Shown here in pieces: positions 21,536-30,899 of a stretch of 34,218 bases of DNA. Under the pieces are notes generated by a model. The model saw only the letters and a program-made list of their open reading frames with translations, made no database searches and was not told the origin of the DNA. Location: positions 420,180 through 454,397 of the forward strand of contig FJOG01000038.1 in NCBI GenBank assembly GCA_900073065.1, in the 5' to 3' direction. How positions within the stretch are numbered: the stretch's first letter is position 1; each line of letters begins with the position of its first letter. Both the position numbers and the translations under genes were made by a program. The stretch comes from Phialocephala subalpina (taxonomy: Eukaryota > Ascomycota > Leotiomycetes > Helotiales > Mollisiaceae).

Positions 21536-22246
21536 CTAGACGAGCCGAGAGAGGACGGCGTTGCTTGGAGATGCGGAGTAACCAGGTCTGTACTTCGACC
21601 TGAAACTTGGATTCTTTGAGCATATCAGCACCTCATCCTGAATATCAGAGAGCTTCTGCAATCCGGGCTTTCGGGCCAAGAGAGAGCTGATTTCCAGCTC
21701 CGTGATGGAGACGAAGCTGGAGAAACGGCGACATTGCTTGGAATCCGTGACGGGACGATGTACCACCTTCGATCAGAAACCAGGGGATCACACAAGAATT
21801 TCGTCCATCATCTCGAATTTAAGAGAACCCAGAAGTCTGGGCCTCCAAATCTCTCGCACAGCCTCGACCCCAAGATGGGGACCATGTTTCACATCACGTG
21901 CAGCGTTTTGAACACTTCTTGGCTGAAGACAACCGAAGCTTTCTGATCCAAAACGCGTTCCATTTTACCAGCCAAGACCATGCGAAGCAATCCCAGCCGA
22001 TCTTTTGTACACTTCATTGATGTACGGGAAAACCCCCAAGACAACCAAGGCGTCTGAGAACGGTCAGGAAACGACGTAATTATGGAACGTGGCGAATCTG
22101 AACGCTGAGAGACATGATGAAATACTATGGGTCTGCCTCTTTAGTCTGGGGACTTTCTTGGAGGTTCAGTGTGGTTCATTCACGATTCTTGTATTACAGG
22201 ATTTCTTTCAATTGTATAAATTTCGTTGCATTTTCAAAATTTCATC
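21536..22246. other. intergenic
   Basis: Holds the 3' end of the MFS pseudogene and the promoter of the small secreted protein gene. Reading frames here overlap on both strands without protein-like composition. I see no gene. Confidence 0.55.
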
Positions 22247-22953
22247 ATGAAGGTCATTCCTTTTATCGTTATAGCGGCTGGAATCCAGGCCATTGCCGTT
22301 CCTAGAATCCTTTTGAAAAGGGCAGAGACTGCAGGAAATGGACTTGGTATCACAGGTAAGCTTTCACCTATTGTGATTAGGTTCGCAAATCTTCTAACAG
22401 ATTTCAAGTCAACGGTGATGGGAGTAGCAACCTCGGCGGCGAATTGGGAATCACCACAAACGCAGACGGAAGTCAAAGTGTCGGAGGGGCAAGTGGTATC
22501 AATGTCGCTGCACCAAAGAAGAACGGGACCACTGGAGCAACAGGTGTGAAAGGATCCGGAACCGGAATCACGGTTGCAGGTTCGGAGATCAACAAGGGTA
22601 ACCAAACAGGAATCGCAGGAACAGCAACGAACTCAGCAAACAAGCCTCAAGGGACTGGCAACGCGGATGGTCTTACGGCATTGCTTGGTGCTTTGAACGG
22701 CGCAGGTGCTTCGAAGAACGGCACGGCTACTGCTGCCAGCACGACACCGAAGACCTCTGCTACGTCGGGAGGAGGAGCAGATGGGCTGGCCGCTTTGATT
22801 GGGGCTCTGAATGGTGCCAGTGGAGGGTCTGGAGCAGCTGCGAAGAGCAATGGGACGGCCGCTGTTGCACCCGCTGAGGGAGCACCCGCTGCAGCGGCGC
22901 CTGCTGAGGCGGCTCCTGCTAAGGCAGAGAGGCGATGGGGTGTCAGACAATAG
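22247..22953 (+). CDS. small secreted Gly/Ala/Asn-rich repeat protein
   Basis: Two exons (intron 22356-22408, with a CTAAC branch site about 12 nt before its AAG acceptor) encode 217 residues. A signal peptide (MKVIPFIVIAAGIQAIAVP) is followed by ILLKRAET, a Kex2-type KR site at 24-25. The mature part is Gly/Thr/Asn-rich with GELGITTNADGSQSVGGASG, then two imperfect copies of a 15-residue unit, ADGLTALLGALNGAG (about 122-136) and ADGLAALIGALNGAS (about 160-174), 38 residues apart. The C-terminus is Ala/Pro-rich (APAEAAPAKAERRW). It contains no Cys. I know no family. Size, Kex2 site and repeats resemble secreted or wall-associated repeat proteins; an effector role is only a possibility. The ATG at 22247 was chosen over an upstream in-frame ATG because it opens the signal peptide. 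Confidence 0.75.
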
Positions 22954-23010
22954 AGAACTTGGAAAAAAGGGACGAGGGTCGCGGGCGGCTCATCAACATA
23001 TAGAAATAGA

Positions 23011-23510
23011 TGGGGATAGTTAATACCGAGTCTGTAATAGATGCAAGTCCTGACTTTGTTATGACAATGAAATATTATTTACAACATCTATTGAGTTGAT
23101 GTTGATGTCCGATATCTCTCCCGTCATCTCTCGCTCGTGTGCATCCATGTCAGTCACTGGACTTGATCGTAGTCCTAGTCTTCTTCCTCACTTTCCAACA
23201 GCAATTATCTGCTTTCCCAGCGCGCCATTCATGGAAGTGTATATCCTCCATCAATTATAATGGGGATAGTTAATACCGAGTCTGTAATAGATGCAAGTCC
23301 TGACTTTGTTATGACAATGAAATATTATTTACAACATCTATTGAGTTGATGTTGATGTCCGATATCTCTCCCGTCATCTCTCGCTCGTGTGCATCCATGT
23401 CAGTCACTGGACTTGATCGTAGTCCTAGTCTTCTTCCTCACTTTCCAACAGCAATTATCTGCTTTCCCAGCGCGCCATTCATGGAAGTGTATATCCTCCA
23501 TCAATTATAA
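23011..23510. repeat. perfect 2 x 250 bp tandem duplication
   Basis: 23011-23260 and 23261-23510 are identical base for base in my line-by-line comparison, and the sequence after the second copy repeats only TGG. The unit has no open frame of note, no terminal inverted repeats and no transposon features. The second copy ends 14 nt past the splice donor of SDR-1 (in transcript direction), exactly where the last exon of that gene should follow. Perfect identity means a very recent duplication or an assembly artefact. Confidence 0.95.
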
Positions 23511-23524
23511 TGGAAGCTACTCAC

Positions 23525-24142
23525 AGGCGAAACACAATTAACCCTCGCAAACTTGACCCATTCAACACTCAAACACCTAGCAAGCTGCACCACAGCCGCC
23601 TTGCTAGCATTATACGCAGCCTGCTTCTGCGGAACATTGACCAAGATCGCACTAACACTTGCCGTGAAAATCACATTTCCAAACCCCTGTTTCTCAAATA
23701 CCCGTCCAGCAGCCTGCGCGGTGTAAAAAGCTCCGTTCAGATTAACATTCATGATCTCTTGGAACTGTTCAGGCGTGTAATCGAGTCCCGCATGGTGTGT
23801 TGCAATCCCAGCATTCGCGACGACGATATCGAGAATTCCGTTTCCGAGCTCGGTGCGGACGGCGTCGATGACAGAGGAGATCTCGGGTTGGGATGTGACG
23901 TTGCATTTGTAGGCTTTGACGGTCTGCCCAGTGGCTTTGGAAATTGAGAGTGCGGTTTTGTCGGCGTCGGAGGGTGTGGTGTTGGTGTAGAGGATGGCGA
24001 CTTTGGAGCCTGCTTCGGCGAGGCCACGGGCGACTTCGAGACCGATACCTCGCGTGCCTCCTGTGACGAGTGCAGTTTTGCCTGCGAGAGAGAAGTGGGA
24101 GAGGACGGGGGAATTTGGGTTGGGGTGAGCGGCGAGAGACAT
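23525..24142 (-). pseudogene. SDR-1, polyol-type short-chain dehydrogenase lacking last exon
   Basis: 206 codons are intact, up to a good splice donor at 23524 (GTGAGT). NAD(P)-binding TGGTRGIG is at 27-34, NAG at 110-112, catalytic Ser at 162/164, and Y177-N-A-S-K181. The order LSHFSLAGKTALVTGG ... NVPQKQAAYNASKAAVVQLA is typical of the L-xylulose reductase / mannitol dehydrogenase / sorbose reductase branch of classical SDRs. The coding frame stops at VNCVSP, where this branch continues with a GYI-type segment of about 60 residues including the C-terminal substrate loop. No such exon is found downstream: the DNA is the 250-bp tandem duplication. Read through, only seven extra residues follow before TGA. 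It lies 332 nt downstream of the polyol dehydrogenase on the same strand. Confidence 0.8.
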
Positions 24143-24474
24143 AGTTGGGGTTTGAGCTGCGGCTGTGGTGAAATAGTTATTGTGGATCTGGGTGATTGAG
24201 GAGATGTGAGAGATGGGAAGCGAGATAGTGAGGAGAAGGGCCTTTAATACGTCCCAAACACCATATGCACTTCGGACATCAGTCGACCTGATCTAATGCC
24301 GTTAGTGCGCACTGCCCGATCTTGTGACAGCAAAGAATTTGAATGCCAAGATTCACGATAGCAGAACATGGTGTTTCAATCCTCGCAGACAGGATTTTGG
24401 TAGGAGTTCGAAAGTTAAAGGGGGGTTCTCGCTTAAAATTTCTCTATTTTCCTCTCTCAAGACGGACGTCGAAT

Positions 24475-25738
24475 TTACAGCACACCTTCAATGACAACCT
24501 TCAGAACGCCCTCCTGTCCCTTCTTGACTAATTCAAAAGCCTGCTCTGCTTCCTCAAATTTGAATCTGTGTGTGATGAGAAATTTAACGTCAATTTTCCC
24601 AGACGCTACCATGTCCACGGCGGTCTGATAACATCCTGCAGTATATCTGATTGAGCCCTTGATATTCAATGCCCGGATGCATGCGGTGGTGATCGGAAAA
24701 ATAACATTCTGCCTGTCGTTAGTAATCAGGATCACACTCGAAAATCACAAAATGTGGAAACTCACCTCCTTCCCCATCCCTGCCTGCACATATGTCCCTC
24801 CCTTCTTTGCTGCGTAAACCCCAGCCTGGATGCAAGGCTCCGCACCTGTGCATTCCAGAACGACATCAGCACCTTCGCCCAGACTAAACTCCGCGACAAT
24901 CTTCTCTCCAATAGCCCGACTAGCATCAACGGGATCGGTGCCAGCAGAAGCTCTCTCTGGCACAAATACTCCATCCGCAGCATACTTCTTCGCAAATTCA
25001 GTCCTAGCCTTTGAAATGTCAACTCCAATGACCTTCTTCGCTCCATACGCCTTCGCCATCGCTTGACAGAGCACACCAATTGGTCCACAGCCAAAGACTA
25101 TGACCGTCTGATTTGCTCGCAGATCTGCCACTTTGCAGATTTGGACAGCAACAGCGGTAGGCTCGACCATCGCACCATCTTCAGGGGACATGTGTGCCGG
25201 AATTGGATAACAGTAGTCAGATGCTACAGTGTAGTATTTCTGAAGAGTCCCATCCCATGGTGGTGTTGCAGCGAAGATGGTGTCGGCGCAGAGGTTGTAT
25301 GCTCCCTCGCGGCAAAAATCACAGTATCGGCAAGGGACGCCAGGCTCGATCGCAACTGCCGAATGTCAACTTCCATTCCACATCTAGGAAATAACACACG
25401 AACCTCGATCTCCAACTTTCACATTCTTGACAGCCTTCCCAATCTCGACAATTGTGCCCGAGCTCTCGTGGCCAAGAACAATTGGACTCTTCAAGATGAA
25501 GTCTCCAATTCTTCCTCGCTGCCAGTAGTGCACATCACTTCCGCATATTCCGGTCTGCTCAATGTGAACTCGAACATCGTGCTCGTTTCGAAGTTTAGGG
25601 ATTTCTCGGTTTTCGATGGAGACGTTTTTAATGGAGTGAAGGACAAATGCGGGGTTCTGTCGCAGGGTCAGCTCTGCAATAGTGGGATGGCTTTTGCACG
25701 TGACTCACAACTTCTGTGGTGATCGCTGAAGAAGACAT
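24475..25738 (-). CDS. zinc-dependent polyol dehydrogenase (xylitol/sorbitol type)
   Basis: Four exons (introns 25657-25708, 25356-25403, 24709-24765) give 368 residues, the usual length for the family, with all phases consistent. Catalytic zinc ligands are C48 (TGICGSDVHYW), H73-E74 (GHESSG) and E159 (MVEPTA). The structural zinc has C103, C106, C109 and C117. The Rossmann motif is GCGPIG (183-188), and D207 (GVDIS) at the end of the second strand indicates NAD+. The enzyme oxidises a sugar alcohol to a ketose in the cytosol. GRIGDFILKSPIVLGHESSG matches the xylitol/sorbitol dehydrogenase branch better than yeast-type ADH, but xylitol, sorbitol and L-arabinitol cannot be told apart here. Divergent from SDR-2. 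Intron 2 has an unusual GTTCGT donor. Confidence 0.92.
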
Positions 25739-25856
25739 TTTCGAGAGACTTTGAGAGTTGAGAGTGCGGTTCGGTAGAAAACAGTAACAAAGCAAGTTCA
25801 AGAGAAATTGAGAAAGAAAAGCCAAAACTTATGATTGAAGTTTCAGAAAGCATAGT

Positions 25857-25862
25857 GCGGGG
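25857..25862 (+). promoter_or_regulatory. CreA-like site GCGGGG
   Basis: Fits the CreA carbon-catabolite repressor consensus SYGGRG. It is 119 nt upstream of the polyol dehydrogenase ATG and 25 nt from the GAL4-type site. A six-base match is weak alone; proximity to a sugar-type regulator site gives some weight. Confidence 0.35.
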
Positions 25863-25886
25863 TCACGAAACCACTGGGAGACGCGA

Positions 25887-25903
25887 CGGACGTCTGCAGC
25901 CCG
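25887..25903. promoter_or_regulatory. GAL4-type operator CGG-N11-CCG
   Basis: Inverted CGG/CCG triplets separated by exactly 11 nt, the spacing recognised by Gal4 dimers. It is 149 nt upstream of the polyol dehydrogenase start codon and in the promoter shared with SDR-2. The regulator gene at 30900 encodes a Gal4-like zinc cluster plus linker, so it is the natural candidate binder. By chance about 0.2-0.3 such sites are expected in 1.1 kb, so this is suggestive only. Confidence 0.5.
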
Positions 25904-26594
25904 CGACCCTCATCGAAAGTCAACAACCTGTGGAGAATCTGCAACTCGACCTACAGTGAGGAGGAGGAGCAACTCATGTACCTCCCAATCTGGATGATTG
26001 GCTCGTCTCACTTTCCATGCCAAATCGAGGAAGTAGCGAGGCAGCTTCGTGGCAATGGTCTTCACGTCTCCGATCGCGATACTTCACAGTTCCACCAGCT
26101 GCCAGTGCAGTCATACTTATGAAGGTACACCGACCTTACAAGCATCATAGGTGGTGATGACTGTGAAGCTCTGATCTCGCATGGAGCCTAGATGCCTTAA
26201 TTCTGTGGAAGTGGACATGAGTTTTGGTTGCCAAGGTCATGGAGAAGATTTTCAATTTTGCCAACTATCACGGGATCAAAAACAGTACGAGGATCCATAT
26301 CATAAATTGCATCTGCAATAGCATCAATCGCTCAGTTTATATTGATCATTGAATGAGTAGGAAGCTTTACAAGAAAAAATTGTACGCAGCCGTAAAGTCC
26401 AGCACGTAGCCGAATAGGAGGATCCGATAAATGCTCTGTGCTAGCTCTTGCGGAAAGAATTGATATGAGCTGATGCCATCAAAAATGACATCTCAGTTTC
26501 TTGTCATCTCTGGCAGACTATGTCACCTATTCTCTAGATTCGGCTGGAAAAGGTCGGAAGACACTCGCCATGACCGAACGGAGCTGAACGCTGG

Positions 26595-26610
26595 CGGACA
26601 ACGGTGCCCG
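26595..26610. promoter_or_regulatory. CGG-N10-CCG, near-operator spacing
   Basis: Inverted CGG triplets with 10 nt between them, 223 nt upstream of the SDR-2 ATG. N10 is the Put3 spacing rather than Gal4's N11, so it is either a site for another zinc-cluster protein, a weak site, or chance. Confidence 0.25.
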
Positions 26611-26832
26611 TTAACAAAGCGGAAAGCTTGACCCTGTCCGTGGCTGGCTCTGAAGCCCATCAGCGCAAGTTTACCGGCCCCAGAATTACAAACATTAGGA
26701 GTCTTTGAGATATTGAATTACTTTTACCTAGAATTCCGGCCTACTGAGGAGGGTCTTTACACAATCATACTCAAAATCATTATTCCCTGTTCTCAAAATA
26801 TCTTCCATCGATTGAGCACTCACGTGTCCAAA

Positions 26833-27760
26833 ATGGCAACAAACGGCACTCGCAAATCTATTCGAAACCCCAATCCACCTGTTGAAGACAATGTCTTCAA
26901 ATCTTTCAGGTTAGATGGAAAGACCGTAATCATCACTGGTGGCTCAGGTGGCATTGGCTACGAGGTAGCAAGAGGTCTCGCAGAAGCTGGAGCAAATGTA
27001 CGTCTTACCTCTCTATTCCATGAAGCCAAATGGCCGATGTGATCTCTCCAGATCGCGATATGGTACTCTGCCTCAACAACCGCTCCAAAGCAAGCCGCGA
27101 CCATCGCCAAAGACTTCAATGTCAAGACCGCAACATACAAGTCCAAGTCGAGAACTACGCCGAAGTAGAAGGATCCGTCGCCTCAGTCGTCAAAGACTTC
27201 GGTCGTCTCGATGTCATGATTGCGAATGCTGGAATACCATCCAAGGCAGGTGGACTGGACGGAACGGTCGCAGATTGGGATCGCGTCAGGGCTGTGGACT
27301 TTGACGGTGCCTATCATTGTGCCAGAGCAGCAGGATTGGTGTTCAAAGCTCAAGGATATGGAAATTGCATCTTTACTGCTAGTATGAGTGGTCATGCTGC
27401 GAATGTCCCTCAGGAGCAGAGTTGCTATAATGCTTGCAAGGCTGGTGTTGTGAGTTGACTTCCTGGTCATGAGGAAGTGCTTCGCTGACTTGATATCAGA
27501 TCCATCTCTCGAAGTCTTTAGCTGTTGAGTGGGCGAAGTGGGGTGGAAGGGTTAACTCTGTGAGCCCTGGATACATCGACACTGCGATCTCTGGAGACTG
27601 TCCATTCGAAATGAAGGAGGCATGGTATGACTTGACTCCTCTCAAACGAGATGCCGATCCGAGGGAGTTGAAGGGAGTATATCTGTATCTCGCAAGTGAT
27701 GCTAGCTCCTATACCACCGGAGCTGATTTTGCTGTTGACGGAGGTTATACCGCGAGGTAG
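26833..27760 (+). pseudogene. SDR-2, polyol-type short-chain dehydrogenase, one frameshift
   Basis: Three exons (introns 26998-27051 and 27450-27499). ITGGSGGIGYEVARGLAEAG is the cofactor motif. MIANAGI, SMSGHAANVPQEQSCYNACK (Ser, Tyr and Lys of the active site) and [15 protein letters not shown] follow, ending [12 protein letters not shown]. It belongs to the same L-xylulose reductase / sorbose reductase-like branch as SDR-1 and, unlike SDR-1, keeps its C-terminal exon. A single-base deletion near 27141 (TACAAGTCC where TACAAGGTCC restores the family sequence KVQVENYAEVEG) shifts exon 2 so that it meets TAG 23 nt further on. The remaining coding sequence is undamaged, so this is either a very young null allele or a sequencing error. 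Confidence 0.8.
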
Positions 27761-28575
27761 ATAATTCAGCTTTTTGGCGGAGACCTCCTATTGTGGCCTT
27801 GAGCACTATAAGAGAGCGCCTCGCTTAGCAAGTGCGGGGTAAAGGGGTACCATCACAGAATGTAGCCCTCACAAATTCACGATGACTTCAAACGAATTTC
27901 ATATTTATTGTGAATGTAAAATATGTGCGGTCCTTCCATAGCAATGACTATGGCCTTTGATGTTTCTGAGGCATTTCTTGACAAGCAAATAGAAAGAAGC
28001 CATTCGTGACAAAAGTGGGGGAGCTCGGGCTGTCATCCCGAACCTTCCCTGCACAAGACCTGCTTCGCGAAACGAGTTCTCCTTTCGAAAGATTAATCAG
28101 CCCATTCTGATAGAGCCTTCTTTTCCAGGAACAGGTCTTCAAAACTTCGCTTTACCATCTCATCACCTTCCGTTGAACGGGATAGAATGGCTTGGCGATC
28201 ATATCCGGCCGCCAGGGTCAGGATGAGCTAGTGCGTTCTTGTCCTAGGCAGGGTGAGAGACGTCCGGTGGCTACGAAGCGTGGCGTGTGGGACTCATCCA
28301 CATCGTAGTATGGGGAACCCCAGGAGTTCGATGCAGCCCCAGCATTTCCCCACTGGGTAATGGGAGCGCTGACATTTCTGGGGCGGTTCCAAGGAACCGT
28401 TGCGGACTTAAGGGAGGAGTCGTTTACCTGCAGAAATGATATAAGTATCATCATCGCGCTTCTTTTTTGACATTTTGTTCCCTAGCTCTGACGATTTCAG
28501 GAGTCTTTTTTACTTACTGGTTTGATATTTAAATTTGCTTCACTTGAACATTGTCGAATCTTGCCGAGGTTTACG
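27761..28575. promoter_or_regulatory. intergenic / promoter of sugar porter
   Basis: 815 nt without a gene. It contains GCGGGG (27834-27839, CreA-like), a CGG-N9-CCG (28026-28040) and the perfect inverted repeat at 28384-28399. No open frame here has protein-like composition. Confidence 0.6.
28384..28399. promoter_or_regulatory. perfect inverted repeat CGGTTCC-AA-GGAACCG
   Basis: Seven-base perfect arms around AA, with CGG and CCG 10 nt apart, 177 nt upstream of the sugar-porter ATG. Symmetry beyond the CGG triplets makes a dimeric zinc-cluster operator plausible. The N10 spacing differs from the Gal4 N11 site of the neighbouring promoter. Confidence 0.4.
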
Positions 28576-30294
28576 ATGAAGGACCAGGACATCGTCGGCT
28601 CAGCTTTGGCTGAGGTCCTCCCTCACAATCCCGAATACTGGTTTCAGACACCTCATCTTCTCCGGCTCAATCTCCTACTTCTAGTTCCCCTCCTTTCGTC
28701 TTCAGTTGCTGGATATGATGGTACGCGAATTACTGCCCCACCTTCAGAGCTTGCCTAACTGTCTTCAGGATCCCTCATGAACGGACTTCAATCACTCGAC
28801 CAATGGCGAGATTACTTCAGCAACCCAGCAGGTTCGCTCCTCGGTCTCGTCAATGGAGCTCAGTCCATCGGATCCGTACTCTCGCTTCCTCTTGTGGGTT
28901 GGTTCTCAGATAAATTCGGTCGGAAGCCAGTTCTTCTCGCCGGAATCATCATGATTATTGTAGCGACTATCATTCAAGCAGCTTCAGTCAACCTAGCGAT
29001 GTTCATTATCTCCCGTATTGTTGTTGGATTTGGAGGGATGTTCGTTGTCCAACCTTCACCTATGCTCATCGCAGAATTGGCATATCCAACCCATCGAGGA
29101 AAGTATACGAGTGCCTTCTGGACTATGTATTATCTCGGTATGTCGCCCATTCAACTCTCATGACCTGTTCTGACTTCGGCATTGCAGGTGCGATTCTCGC
29201 ATCGTGGACAACGTTCGGCACTCAGGACTACACATCAGATTGGTCATGGCGCATTCCTTCAGTCCTGCAAGCTGGTTTCCCCTTGGTCCAACTGTGTTTC
29301 TGGTTCTGGATACCCGAATCACCAAGAGTAAGCAAAGTGTTCCCACTACCACTCTCTCTCCTCTTTACCCGCTCTTACTAACGACTCAAAGTGGTTGATA
29401 GACCAGGATCGCGCCCCAGAAGCAACAGCAATCCTCACAAAGTACCACGCCGGTCCCGAATACCAATCGACGTCAACCTCACCTCTCGTCTCCTTCGAAA
29501 TCTCCGAAATCATCCAGACAATCAACATGGAAAAGGTTGCCAAGAACACTGGCTGGTCCGCTCTGGTTTCTACACCAGGAAACAGAAAACGAACACTGAT
29601 CGCAGTCTGCTTGGGAGCCTTCGCACAGTGGAACGGCATCGGAGTTGTCTCTTATTATCTGACACTTGTTCTCGACACTGTCGGCATCACCGATTCCTTC
29701 GACCAGACACTTATCAATGGCCTTCTTCAAATCTTCAATTTTGGCGCTGCCTTTTCTGCAGCAATTCTCGTCGACAGACTAGGTCGTCGGACGCTGTTCA
29801 TCTGGAGTGGCATCGGCATGTTGATTTCGTACATCATCTGGACAGCATGCTCGGCAGTCAACTCAAATACTGGTTCTAAGCCGGCTGGAATCGTTGTAGT
29901 CGTGTGCTTGTTCAGCTTCTTCTTCCATTACGACATAGCCTACACACCTCTCCTAATGTCCTACCCCACCGAGATCTTCCCCTATTCTCTGCGATCGAAA
30001 GGTATCGCAGTCGAGCTATTCGCAATCTACGGTTCCCTGGCCATCGCGGCATTCGTCAACCCTATTGGGCTTGAGAATATTGGGTGGAAGTACTACATTG
30101 TGTTCTGCTGCTTCTTGGTGGTTTTCCTCAGCGTCACTTACTTTCTGTTCCCAGAAACAAAAGGACACAGCTTGGAGGAAATTGCGATTATTTTTGATGG
30201 TGAAGGGGCTGTCGTGGACCATGATACGAAGAGTGAGTTGAAGGCGCTTGAGAAGGCTGGAGTGGAGAGTACGGGACATGTTGAGAAGGTTTAG
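28576..30294 (+). CDS. sugar-porter MFS transporter (hexose/lactose-permease-like)
   Basis: Four exons (introns 28721-28768, 29138-29187, 29328-29391) give 518 residues, all phases consistent. Sugar-porter hallmarks: VAGYDGSLMNGLQ in the first helix region, GWFSDKFGRKP (loop 2-3), ELAYPTHRGK, PESPRWL after helix 6, DRLGRR (loop 8-9), and PETKGHSLEE after helix 12. The segment AFAQWNGIGVVSYYL in helix 7 is the form found in lactose/hexose permease-like proteins of ascomycetes. Twelve membrane helices are predicted, in the plasma membrane, by sugar:H+ symport or facilitation. Substrate is not determinable; the neighbours suggest a sugar or sugar alcohol. Same strand as, and directly upstream of, the Gal4-type regulator. 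Confidence 0.93.
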
Positions 30295-30899
30295 CGAGTG
30301 AAAGGGGGTAAGTTGAGAAACGAGCTAGATGTTTATCACAGCCTGGAAGCTTCATGCCGCTGCCTGTAGATTTCTTACGAAACCCGAATTTGAGGATAGC
30401 TCTGATGTAAAATCGAGAACTTGTAATATCAGTCGTATCTGCCTTCTTGATCAAATATCCGGGTATCCTGAAGCTCAGAGGTTGCGGAGATTGTGCACGC
30501 TGAGAATTAGCGCTCTAGCGCTCAAGCCCTGTAGCATTAGCGATCTGAGCCTGGAATTCGGACGAGCGCTGCTGCAAATTAGTGATTACAACGCTGTTCT
30601 GCTTGCCTCAGTCTCGACCACTCCAGGGAACGCCAGGGCACACATCCTTGAAATGGCGGTGAGTGCGGCAGAATCGGGGAAGAAAACTATCTCCACTTCT
30701 GTACAAGACGACATGTGACCTCAAACTCTTCTAAAATGCTCTCAACGCAATGGAATGAGGCCAACTATCTGTATATAAGCATAAATATCTTTCAACCATT
30801 GAGAACATGTAACAGGCCCAGCAGCTCCCCAATACAAGGCAAGATGGCTCGAGTAGGAGACGCAGCTCGTCGTCTGCGGTCGAACGAGATCCCTTGGAT
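30295..30899. other. intergenic
   Basis: Between the sugar porter and the regulator, on the same strand. No CGG-N10/11-CCG is seen. A 129-codon frame at 30329-30718 has no protein-like signature and is not called. Confidence 0.55.

Larger units (their letters stand above)
25739..26832. promoter_or_regulatory. divergent promoter, polyol dehydrogenase / SDR-2
   Basis: 1,094 nt of noncoding DNA between two divergently transcribed oxidoreductase genes. Apart from the separately listed GAL4-type and CreA-like sites I see no gene. Its central part (about 25,950-26,500) has no open frame worth reporting. Confidence 0.7.

Noticed and set aside
23011..23510. Tandem 250-bp copies as LTRs or an insertion element
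   Set aside because: They are directly adjacent with no internal sequence, terminal inverted repeats or target-site duplication; simple tandem duplication fits better. Also not a CRISPR array.
28026..28040. CGG-N9-CCG upstream of the sugar porter
   Set aside because: The spacing fits neither Gal4 (N11) nor the N10 elements; most likely chance.
30329..30718. 129-codon frame before the regulator
   Set aside because: No motif, no homology that I recognise, and no plausible splice to the regulator's zinc-cluster exon.
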